Assembly (NCBI GenBank): GCA_030050125.1
Contig: JASIJN010000129.1
Location: 1-11,917, forward strand
Length of the DNA: 11,917 bases
Direction of reading: 5' to 3'
Source: Streptosporangiaceae bacterium
GTDB lineage: Bacteria; Actinomycetota; Actinomycetes; Streptosporangiales; Streptosporangiaceae
Every line of letters starts with the position of its first letter. Position 1 is the stretch's first letter. A program made the position numbers and the translations under genes. Shown in pieces: positions 6,662 to 11,917 of this stretch. The notes under the pieces are model-generated. The model was not told the origin of the DNA. It was given only the letters and a program-made list of their open reading frames with translations, and did not search any database.

Positions 6662-7876
6662 TTGAAGCTCAGGGAGATCCGCGAGCTGGCGAGGCTGCGC
6701 GGGTTCCAGGCCGATCACGACCTGCGGGTCATCGCCCGCTGTCACGATCTCGGTGACCTGCGCCGGGCGGCGCGCCGCCGGCTGCCCCGGCCGGTCTTCG
6801 GCTATGTCGACGGCGGCAGCGACGACGAGATCACGCTGCGCGCCAACCGGGCGGCGCTGCGGGGCTGGCGGTTCCGGCCCCGGGTGCTGCGCGACGTGAG
6901 CGAACCAGATCTGCGCGTGTCCGTGCTCGGCTCCGATCTCGCGGCGCCGATCGGGCTCGCGCCCACCGGCTTCACCCGGCTGGTGCACCAGGCCGGCGAG
7001 TGCGCGGTGGCCCAGGCGGCCGCCTCGCGCGGCCTGCCGTACTGCCTGTCCACGGTCGGCACGGCCACGATCGAGGACGTGGCGTCGACCGGGCTGCGCG
7101 ATCTGTGGTTCCAGCTGTACGTGCTGCGCGACCGGGACGTCGCGCGCGAGCTGATCGAGCGGGCGGCCAAGGCCGGCTGCCGCGCGCTCGAGGTCACGGT
7201 GGACACGCCGGTGTCCGGGCGGCGGACGCGGGACCTGCGCAACGGGCTGACCATGCCGCCGATGCTGACGCCACGGGCCATGCTCGACATCGCGGCGCGC
7301 CCCGGATACTGGTTGTCGCTGCTGCGCGGGCCGGCGCTCCGGTACGCCAGCTTCAGCCCGCCGGCGCGGGACGACGGCACGACGATCGCCGACATCATCT
7401 CGATGTTCGACCCCAGCCTGACCTGGGACGACGTCGAGGAGATCCGCGCGCTCTGGCCCGGTGCCCTGCTGCTGAAGGGCCCGCTCGGACCGGCCGACGC
7501 GGTCCGTGCGGCGGCGGCCGGGGTGGACGGCATCCACCTGTCCAACCACGGCGGCCGCCAGCTGGACCGCTGCGTGCCCACGATCGACCTGGTCCGGCCG
7601 GTGCGCGAGGCGGTCGGCGAGGGGGTCGCCATCGTGCTCGACTCCGGCATCCGGCACGGCGCCGACGTGGCCGTGGCGGTCGCCCGCGGCGCCGACCTGT
7701 GCATGGTGGGCCGCGGGTACCTGTACGGCCTGGCCGCGGCCGGGAAGCCGGGCGTCGAGCACGCGATCGACCTGCTGACCGCCCAGCTGCGCCGCACCAT
7801 GCAGCTGCTGGGCGTCACCACGATGGCCGAGCTGCGCCAGCACGGCGACGACCTGGTCGTGCCGGCTCCCGCCTAG
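6662..7876 (+). CDS. lldD: FMN-dependent alpha-hydroxy-acid dehydrogenase, L-lactate dehydrogenase type
   Basis: 404 aa, a (beta/alpha)8 FMN enzyme that oxidises L-2-hydroxy acids, most likely lactate to pyruvate with electrons passed to quinone at the membrane face. Visible are [11 protein letters not shown] (Tyr48), [11 protein letters not shown] (97-107), WFQLYV (149-154), [18 protein letters not shown] (178-195), Lys272, the active-site SNHGGRQLD with catalytic His296 and Arg299, and phosphate-binding [10 protein letters not shown] and GRGYLYGL (Gly350-Arg351). From memory it resembles M. tuberculosis LldD2 (Rv1872c) closely in order and wording of motifs, and less so MftD. Start: TTG 6662 is the only plausible codon after the in-frame GntR stop; GGGGG lies 4 nt before it, a weak ribosome site. 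It ends convergently on the MoaD-like gene with a 4-nt overlap. Confidence 0.9.
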   Translation: MKLREIRELARLRGFQADHDLRVIARCHDLGDLRRAARRRLPRPVFGYVDGGSDDEITLRANRAALRGWRFRPRVLRDVSEPDLRVSVLGSDLAAPIGLAPTGFTRLVHQAGECAVAQAAASRGLPYCLSTVGTATIEDVASTGLRDLWFQLYVLRDRDVARELIERAAKAGCRALEVTVDTPVSGRRTRDLRNGLTMPPMLTPRAMLDIAARPGYWLSLLRGPALRYASFSPPARDDGTTIADIISMFDPSLTWDDVEEIRALWPGALLLKGPLGPADAVRAAAAGVDGIHLSNHGGRQLDRCVPTIDLVRPVREAVGEGVAIVLDSGIRHGADVAVAVARGADLCMVGRGYLYGLAAAGKPGVEHAIDLLTAQLRRTMQLLGVTTMAELRQHGDDLVVPAPA

Positions 7877-8169
7877 CCGCCCGCCATCGCCCCCACGATC
7901 AGGTACGGCTCGGCGCCCGCGGCCACCGCCTCGGGCAGCGGGGCGTCTGCTGGCTCATGGGACAGGTCCTGCTCGCACGCGAAGAACCGGATGAACGCCC
8001 GGCGCCGGCCCCCGTCCTGGCTGCGGATGGTGCCGCGGAGCATCGGATAGCGCCCCTCCAGCGCGTCCAGGACCGAGCACCGGGTGACCTCGCCCGCGAC
8101 GTCCAGCTCGACCTCGCCGTCGATGCGCGCCAGCGTCCGCAGGTGGGAGGGCAGCACGACCCGGATCAC
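7873..8169 (-). CDS. MoaD/ThiS-like beta-grasp protein with C-terminal Gly-Gly
   Basis: 98 aa: [21 protein letters not shown], a [12 protein letters not shown] segment, an [12 protein letters not shown] strand region, then ..[21 protein letters not shown]. This is the order expected of MoaD/ThiS ubiquitin-like sulfur carriers, and the terminal Gly97-Gly98 is the residue pair adenylated by an E1-like enzyme. No MoaE, ThiG or E1 gene is in the window. Start: GTG 8169 overlaps the stop of the beta-propeller gene (GTGA), so the pair is translationally coupled; a longer reading from 8292 would sit inside that gene and is not supported. Its own stop overlaps that of lldD. It could be a sulfur carrier, a protein modifier or an unrelated beta-grasp partner; only the fold family is well supported. 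Confidence 0.85.
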   Translation of the reverse strand: MIRVVLPSHLRTLARIDGEVELDVAGEVTRCSVLDALEGRYPMLRGTIRSQDGGRRRAFIRFFACEQDLSHEPADAPLPEAVAAGAEPYLIVGAMAGG

Positions 8170-9281
8170 GGCACCGTCTGCACTTCGACGGACAGCACGC
8201 GCGGCAGGTCGCGGACGATCGGGGCCCAGGTGTCGCCGGCGTCGGCCGAGGCGTAGACCTGCCCGCCGGTGGTGCCGAAGTACACGCCGCACTCATCGAG
8301 CGAGTCAACGGCCATCGCGTCGCGCAGCACGTTGTGATAGCAGTGGCGCTGCGGCAGGCCTTCGGTCAGCGGCTCCCACTCGTTCCCGCCGGTCCGGCTG
8401 CGGTACACCCGGAGCTTGCCCTCCGGCGGGTAGTGCTCCGCGTCGCTCGTGATCGGCACCACGTAGATGGTGTCCGGCTCGTGCGCGTGCACATCGATCG
8501 GGAACCCGAAGTCGGTCGGCAGGTTGCCGCTGATCTCGTGCCACGAGTCGCCGCCGTCGTCGCTGCGCATGACGTCCCAGTGCTTCTGCATGAACAGCAC
8601 GTCCGGACGGCTCGGGTGCATCGCGATGCGGTGCACGCAGTGACCGACCTCGGCGTCGGGGTCCGGGATGCCCTCGGACTGCAGCCCGCGGTTCACCGGC
8701 CGCCATGTCGCGCCGCCGTCCTCGCTGCGGAACGCGCCCGCGGCCGAGATCGCGGCGAACATCCGGCCCGGGGCAGTGCGGTCCAGCAGGATCGTGTGCA
8801 GGCACATCCCGCCCGCGCCCGGCTGCCAGGACGGGCCCGACCTGTGCTCACGCAGGCCGGGAAGCTCCTGCCAGGTATCGCCCCCGTCGGCCGACCGGAA
8901 CAGCGCGGCGTCCTCGGCGCCCGCGTACACGGTGTCCGGGTCGTCCAGCGACGGCTCGAGGTGCCATACCCGGGCGAACTCCCACGGGTGCGGCGTCCCG
9001 TCGTACCACTGATGCGTGCCGGGCGTGCCGTCGTAGCTGAACTTGTTGCCGACCGGCTCCCAGGTCCGGCCGCCGTCGTCGGAACGCTGGATCACCTGCC
9101 CGGACCAGCCGCTGGACTGCGACGCGTACAGCCGGTCCGGATCCGCGGGCGATCCCTTGAGGTGATAGACCTCCCAGCCGCCGAAATAGGGGCCGCCGAC
9201 CTCCCACTCCTGGCGGCGCCCGTCGGAGGTCAGCACGAACGCGCCCTTGCTGGTGCCCACCAGTACCCGTACGCCGGTCAT
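8166..9281 (-). CDS. Asp-box (BNR) beta-propeller protein, sialidase-like fold
   Basis: 371 aa with six Asp-box copies (S-x-D-x-G-x-T-W type) at 67-74, 130-137, 186-193, 240-247, 295-302 (degenerate, SRTGGNEW) and 345-352 (SADAGDTW), spaced about 50-60 residues, as in the sialidase/YCF48/sortilin propellers. There is no signal peptide or membrane segment, so it should be cytoplasmic; database labels such as exo-alpha-sialidase would rest on the fold alone, and I see no catalytic Arg-triad evidence. Rich in His, Trp and Asp, with [14 protein letters not shown] and a [10 protein letters not shown] loop that could bind ligand or metal. ATG 9281 has AAGGGA 4 nt upstream. It is translationally coupled to the MoaD-like gene (4-nt overlap), so the two probably act together. 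Confidence 0.87.
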   Translation of the reverse strand: MTGVRVLVGTSKGAFVLTSDGRRQEWEVGGPYFGGWEVYHLKGSPADPDRLYASQSSGWSGQVIQRSDDGGRTWEPVGNKFSYDGTPGTHQWYDGTPHPWEFARVWHLEPSLDDPDTVYAGAEDAALFRSADGGDTWQELPGLREHRSGPSWQPGAGGMCLHTILLDRTAPGRMFAAISAAGAFRSEDGGATWRPVNRGLQSEGIPDPDAEVGHCVHRIAMHPSRPDVLFMQKHWDVMRSDDGGDSWHEISGNLPTDFGFPIDVHAHEPDTIYVVPITSDAEHYPPEGKLRVYRSRTGGNEWEPLTEGLPQRHCYHNVLRDAMAVDSLDECGVYFGTTGGQVYASADAGDTWAPIVRDLPRVLSVEVQTVP

Positions 9282-9594
9282 CGTGTCCCTTTCGCCGATC
9301 TGTTCGTGCGGCCCCGGGCGGCGCCGCTATCCCCTAGACGGCCGCCGGGCGGCAAACTCATCGCGTTCTCACTGGTGCCCGGCCTGGCCGGTGCCGTCAA
9401 GGCGCCGCGCCGGGCGTCAGTCCCGTTTCGCGACGACATCGTGACCGGAGGGTCCGGAGAGTACGGAGAATCGGCAATGACCGGCAAGTCCGGCGCTGGG
9501 GTCGCGAAGCCGACCCCCGGTGCCGCGATGAGCTGCTGCTGCCGCGGTCCTGGACGGCGTGCGGCCCCGCACCGCCGTCCGGAGCGGCGACGGA
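9282..9594. other. Non-coding stretch between two minus-strand genes
   Basis: These 313 nt hold the AAGGGA ribosome site of the beta-propeller gene (9286-9291), three close CGGAG copies around 9446-9472 of unknown meaning, and the terminator-like hairpin 9552-9580. Short open frames exist on both strands but show no recognisable protein. No tRNA, repeat array or clear promoter box is visible. Confidence 0.6.
9552..9580 (-). terminator. Hairpin after the Tudor-like gene, likely terminator
   Basis: GGACGGCG (9552-9559) pairs with CGCCGTCC (9573-9580); four more pairs follow (9560-9563 with 9568-9571) past a single bulged C at 9572, with a 4-nt loop. It begins 14 nt after the stop at 9595, in the direction of that gene. 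No U-tract follows, as is common in actinomycetes. Confidence 0.6.
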
Positions 9595-9825
9595 TCAGAG
9601 CTTGGTCAGCTTGGAATAGGGCGAGGTGATCCGTTCCTGCTGGGTGCCGAAGTCGACGAGCACGGCGACCTCTTCCTCGACGCCGATGACCACGCCGAGG
9701 CCGTACCTGTCGTGCGTCACCTGGTCGTGCAGGGCATACCGCTCTACCTGCCGGACCGGTGCGGGAAGGTTATTGAACGGGCTTCCTGGGAAATTGCGCC
9801 TGGCGGCGGCGCGCGCTGTCTTCAC
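9595..9825 (-). CDS. Small Tudor/SH3-like protein resembling the PcrA/UvrD C-terminal domain
   Basis: 76 aa from GTG 9825. A basic N-terminus (VKTARAAARRNFPGSPF) leads to RYALHDQVTHDRYGLGVVIGVEEEVAVLVDFGTQQERITSPYSKLTKL. The pattern V.HD.YG.G.V.....G....V.V.FG...........L is that of the small Tudor/SH3-like barrel at the end of PcrA/UvrD helicases and of CarD-like domains, which contact RNA polymerase in those families. I recall many such stand-alone proteins in actinomycetes, always hypothetical. An alternative GTG at 9900 would give 101 aa, but the added 25 codons run across a palindrome and a T-tract that look like promoter DNA, and CATACT lies 8 nt before GTG 9825. Role unknown; nucleic-acid or polymerase contact is inference. 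Confidence 0.78.
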   Translation of the reverse strand: MKTARAAARRNFPGSPFNNLPAPVRQVERYALHDQVTHDRYGLGVVIGVEEEVAVLVDFGTQQERITSPYSKLTKL

Positions 9826-9833
9826 GAAATACC

Positions 9834-9861
9834 AGTATGACCCCCCTAGGGGTTTTTTGAA
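9834..9861 (-). promoter_or_regulatory. Promoter of the Tudor-like gene with CCCCTAGGGG palindrome in the spacer
   Basis: On the minus strand TTCAAA (9856-9861), a 16-nt spacer and CATACT (9834-9839) form a plausible promoter whose transcript would start about at GTG 9825. The spacer contains the perfect palindrome CCCCTAGGGG (9843-9852), an ideal place for a repressor or activator. GC boxes of this kind are seen in copper-responsive CsoR operators, but the flanks fit only in part and no metal gene is near. Confidence 0.45.
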
Positions 9862-9965
9862 TGTCGGTCGCTCAGGTTGGGGTGGCGAGATGCTCGTCAC
9901 ATCTCACGGTGCCGGCGCGAGGAAGGCCAGATCACCCCGGCTGCCACCACCCCGGCCGCGGCCCG

Positions 9966-10010
9966 CCGGCGCAGCGCCGGATGGCGTCAGGACCGCCTTT
10001 CCCGGCCGGG
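9966..10010 (+). other. Short dyads in the leader region of the alpha/beta hydrolase
   Basis: CCGGCGC (9966-9972) and GCGCCGG (9974-9980) are inverted around a single A, and CCCGGCCGGG (10001-10010) is a perfect palindrome. In G+C-rich DNA such dyads arise easily. They lie 70-115 nt before the hydrolase start and could be a weak hairpin or a binding site. No convincing promoter boxes were found in 9862-10079. Confidence 0.3.
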
Positions 10011-10063
10011 TCAGGGCACAATTGACGAAGTGGCCGCCGGGCGGGTGCGAGCCGCCCAGGACT

Positions 10064-10072
10064 GGGGAGGGG
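10064..10072 (+). promoter_or_regulatory. Ribosome binding site of the alpha/beta hydrolase
   Basis: GGGGAGGGG ends 7 nt before ATG 10080, a strong Shine-Dalgarno match that fixes this start. Confidence 0.8.
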
Positions 10073-10079
10073 TCGGGAT

Positions 10080-10886
10080 ATGCCGACGGTGCAGGCGAAC
10101 GGGATCGAGATCAACTACGAGGTCGAGGGCGAGGGCGAGCCCGTCGTGCTCATCCCCTACCTCGCCGCCGACCAGGCGTGCTACGCGTTCCAGGTGGCGG
10201 AGTACGCCAAGCACTTCACCTGCTTCAGCGTCGACCTGCGCGGCGCCGGCCTCAGCAGCAAGCCGGAGGGCACGTACACCAGCGAGTTGCTGGCCGATGA
10301 CATCGCGGCGTTCATGCGGGAGGTCGGCATCGAGCGGGCGCACATCTTCGGGCTGTCCCTGGGCGCGGCGGTCGGCATGTGGCTCGCCGCCCGGCACCCG
10401 GCCCGGGTCAAGACCCTCTCGCTGCACAGCGCCTGGGACCGCACCGATCCGTTCCTGCGCGTGGTCGTGGAGGGCTGGCGGGTCATGGCCGAGGCTTTGG
10501 GCAGCGTGACCGAGATGGTGATCAAGGGCATCTTCCCCTGGTGCTTCACCCCGGAGCTGTACGCCGCGCGCCCGGAGTACATCGACTCCCTGGCCGACTT
10601 CGTGCGGAGCCGTCCGATGCCGCCGGTCGACGCCTTCTTGCGGCAGTCGGGGGCGGTGCTCAGCCACGACGCGCAGGACGTCCTCGGCGGGGTCGAGGCG
10701 CCCACGCTGGTCACGTTCGGGCGGCATGACGCGGTGACGTCGACGCGCTTCGCCGACCCCATCCGGGCCGCCATACCCGCCAGCGAGCTCATCGTGTTCG
10801 AGGACTGCGCGCACGCCCCGATCTACGAGAACGTCGAGGAGTTCAACCAGCAGACCCTGGCCTTCCTGCAGCGCCATTCCGGGTGA
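10080..10886 (+). CDS. Alpha/beta-fold hydrolase
   Basis: 268 aa, cytoplasmic. The fold starts with IEINYEVEGEGEPVVLIPYL, then VDLRGAGLSS (51-60), the nucleophile elbow GLSLG (Ser93), a helical cap (about 120-195) with GIFPWCFTPELY, TFGRHD (acid Asp217) and CAHAP (His245), so the Ser-Asp-His triad is complete. The usual HG oxyanion motif after strand beta-3 is replaced by PY (26-27), so the oxyanion hole must be built differently; such PYLAADQ variants exist in actinomycete hydrolases as far as I recall. The substrate is unknown (ester or lactone likely). It starts at ATG 10080 behind a strong ribosome site. The AlkZ-like gene begins 33 nt after the stop in the same direction and frame, so cotranscription is likely. 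Confidence 0.9.
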   Translation: MPTVQANGIEINYEVEGEGEPVVLIPYLAADQACYAFQVAEYAKHFTCFSVDLRGAGLSSKPEGTYTSELLADDIAAFMREVGIERAHIFGLSLGAAVGMWLAARHPARVKTLSLHSAWDRTDPFLRVVVEGWRVMAEALGSVTEMVIKGIFPWCFTPELYAARPEYIDSLADFVRSRPMPPVDAFLRQSGAVLSHDAQDVLGGVEAPTLVTFGRHDAVTSTRFADPIRAAIPASELIVFEDCAHAPIYENVEEFNQQTLAFLQRHSG

Positions 10887-10929
10887 CCCCGAGGTGACGT
10901 CCGTCCGGGTGGCGTCCGGGTGACGTCCG
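10881..10929 (+). repeat. Degenerate 11-12-bp direct repeats at the hydrolase/AlkZ-like junction
   Basis: Copies of GGGTGACGTCCG or close variants begin at 10881 (first 7 nt only), 10892 (first base changed), 10907 (one internal change) and 10918. Offsets are 11, 15 and 11 bp. The last copy contains the GTG start at 10920 and the first contains the hydrolase stop. Confidence 0.65.
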
Positions 10930-11917
10930 CAACGCTGTCCCTCCGGGCGCTGAACCGCGCCCTGCTCGACCGGCAGTTGCTGCTGCGCAGGTCCGCGCTG
11001 CCCGGGCAGGGCGACCGGGCCGGGCAGGTGATCCGCACGGTCGAGCACCTGGTCGGCCTGCAGGCCCAGGCGCCGTTTCCGCCCTATTACGGACTGTGGT
11101 CGCGGCTGGCCGGGTTCCGCCCCGATGACCTGGCCGGGCTGCTCCTGGGCCGTCAGGTGGTGCGGATCGCCCTGATGCGGGGCACCATCCACCTGGTGTC
11201 CGCCCGCGACTGCCTGATGCTGCGCCCGGCCATGCAGCCCGTGCTGGACCGGGCCCTGCGGGTCACCTTCGGCCGGCGGCTCACCGGGGTGGACCACTCG
11301 GCGCTGGCCGCCGCGGGCCGCACCCTGGTCGAGGAGAAGCCCAGGACGTTCAGCGAGCTTGGCCGCGAGCTCGCCGGGCGGTGGCCGGAACATGACCCGG
11401 CCGCCCTGGCCCAGGGCGTGCGGGCACTGGTCCCGCTGGTGCAGGTGCCGCCCCGGGCCGTGTGGGGCGCCGCCGGGCAGGCCGCGCACACCTCGGCCGA
11501 GGCCTGGCTCGGCCGGCAGATGAACGACCAGGTGCCGATCGAGCCGCTGATCGCCAGATACCTGGCCGCCTTCGGCCCGGCCACGGTCCGGGACATGCAG
11601 GCCTGGTCCGGCTTGACCAGGCTCGGCGAGGTCGCCGACCGCCTGCGGCCCGGCCTGCGCACGTTCCGCGATGAGCGGGGCGCCGAACTGTTCGACCTTC
11701 CCGAGGCGCCGCGGCCCGACCCGGACACCCCGGCCCCGGTGCGGCTCGTGGCCGAGTTCGACAACCTGGTCCTGGCGCACGCCGACCGGGCCCGCGTCCT
11801 CAGCGAGCCGGACCGCAAGCGGATGTACGCCCGGGCCAACACCTTCCCAGGGGCAGTGCTCGTCGATGGCTTTGTCCGAGGCGTCTGGAAGATCACGCTC
11901 GAACGCGCCGCGGCGGC
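10920..11917 (+). CDS. AlkZ-like winged-helix DNA glycosylase (HTH_42 family), 3' end cut by window edge
   Basis: 332 complete codons are visible; the family is usually about 370 aa, so some tens of residues are missing. HTH_42 (YcaQ/AlkZ) features: LRALNRALLDRQLLL at the N-terminus, the catalytic-type motif Gln48-Ala-Gln50 in VGLQAQAP, YYGLWSRL, an RIALMRGTIHLVSARD segment (RGTIHL), IARYLAAFGPATVRDMQAWSGL (winged-helix repeat) and LVAEFDNLVLAHADR near the end. AlkZ of Streptomyces sahachiroi excises bulky and cross-linked purine adducts and protects the azinomycin B producer; its QxQ motif is the catalytic signature, whereas YcaQ (AlkX) has QxD. GTG 10920 is the first start codon after the in-frame hydrolase stop; only a weak GGTGG precedes it. 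DNA-adduct repair is a good inference; the substrate is not known. Confidence 0.88.
   Translation, partial: MTSATLSLRALNRALLDRQLLLRRSALPGQGDRAGQVIRTVEHLVGLQAQAPFPPYYGLWSRLAGFRPDDLAGLLLGRQVVRIALMRGTIHLVSARDCLMLRPAMQPVLDRALRVTFGRRLTGVDHSALAAAGRTLVEEKPRTFSELGRELAGRWPEHDPAALAQGVRALVPLVQVPPRAVWGAAGQAAHTSAEAWLGRQMNDQVPIEPLIARYLAAFGPATVRDMQAWSGLTRLGEVADRLRPGLRTFRDERGAELFDLPEAPRPDPDTPAPVRLVAEFDNLVLAHADRARVLSEPDRKRMYARANTFPGAVLVDGFVRGVWKITLERAAA

Noticed and set aside
6641..7843. Minus-strand frame of 400 codons opposite lldD
   Set aside because: Shadow of the FMN dehydrogenase, which carries all family motifs on the plus strand.
8334..9629. Plus-strand frame of 431 codons opposite the beta-propeller, including a Cys-rich tail (SCCCRG) from ATG 9478
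   Set aside because: It mirrors the propeller gene; the tail briefly looked like a small peptide gene with GGAGA upstream, but it runs into the Tudor-like gene and has no leader or core pattern.
9843..9858. CCCCTAGGGG followed by six T as a plus-strand Rho-independent terminator
   Set aside because: No plus-strand gene ends upstream and a self-complementary 10-mer leaves too short a stem once a loop is allowed; an operator in the minus-strand promoter fits better.
10011..11780. Minus-strand frame of 589 codons opposite the hydrolase and AlkZ-like genes
   Set aside because: It spans two real plus-strand genes because both use the same frame; no domain pattern.
1..11917. CRISPR array, tRNA, rRNA or insertion sequence
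   Set aside because: No regularly spaced repeats, no tRNA-like cloverleaf or CCA end, no transposase motifs and no terminal inverted repeats with target duplications were seen.

Overview
The window is very G+C-rich (roughly 70 % or more by eye). It uses GTG and TTG starts freely and has several start codons placed directly behind a TANNNT box. All gene families recognised are typical of actinomycetes. A member of Streptosporangiales, Thermomonosporaceae or a similar group fits best, but the sequence alone cannot fix the genus.

Left part (1-5852, all minus strand). Three genes run right to left: a FabG-like short-chain dehydrogenase/reductase (5852-5106), a DUF4407 membrane/coiled-coil protein (5075-3720) and a very large DUF4011-type SF1 helicase with a C-terminal Vsr-like (MTES_1575-type) nuclease domain. 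The helicase starts at 3664 and runs off the left edge. Gaps are 30 and 55 nt, so an operon is possible. The helicase architecture matches, from memory, the single-gene anti-phage protein class called Hhe, which makes this the strongest candidate for a defence locus here. A nearly perfect 19-bp tandem repeat covers the SDR/DUF4407 junction.

Middle (5853-7876). A G-rich tract and a 25-bp-stem hairpin separate the SDR from a divergent pair: a 62-aa hypothetical gene (minus) and a one-domain GntR regulator (plus). Each has a TANNNT box exactly 6 nt before its start, with an 8-8-8 inverted repeat between them. The regulator is followed after 12 nt by an FMN-dependent alpha-hydroxy-acid dehydrogenase of the LldD (L-lactate dehydrogenase) type.

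Right part (7873-11917). Convergent with lldD, and sharing a CTAG stop, is a MoaD/ThiS-like protein ending in Gly-Gly. It overlaps by 4 nt the gene before it, an Asp-box beta-propeller. After a 313-nt non-coding stretch holding a terminator-like hairpin comes a small Tudor/SH3-like protein (minus), whose promoter region carries a CCCCTAGGGG palindrome. Next, on the plus strand, are an alpha/beta hydrolase and, 33 nt later, an AlkZ-like winged-helix DNA glycosylase with a Gln-Ala-Gln motif, cut by the right edge.

Most genes look like ordinary actinomycete accessory or housekeeping content. The items most worth follow-up are the helicase-nuclease plus DUF4407 pair, the propeller plus Gly-Gly ubiquitin-like pair, and the AlkZ-like gene.
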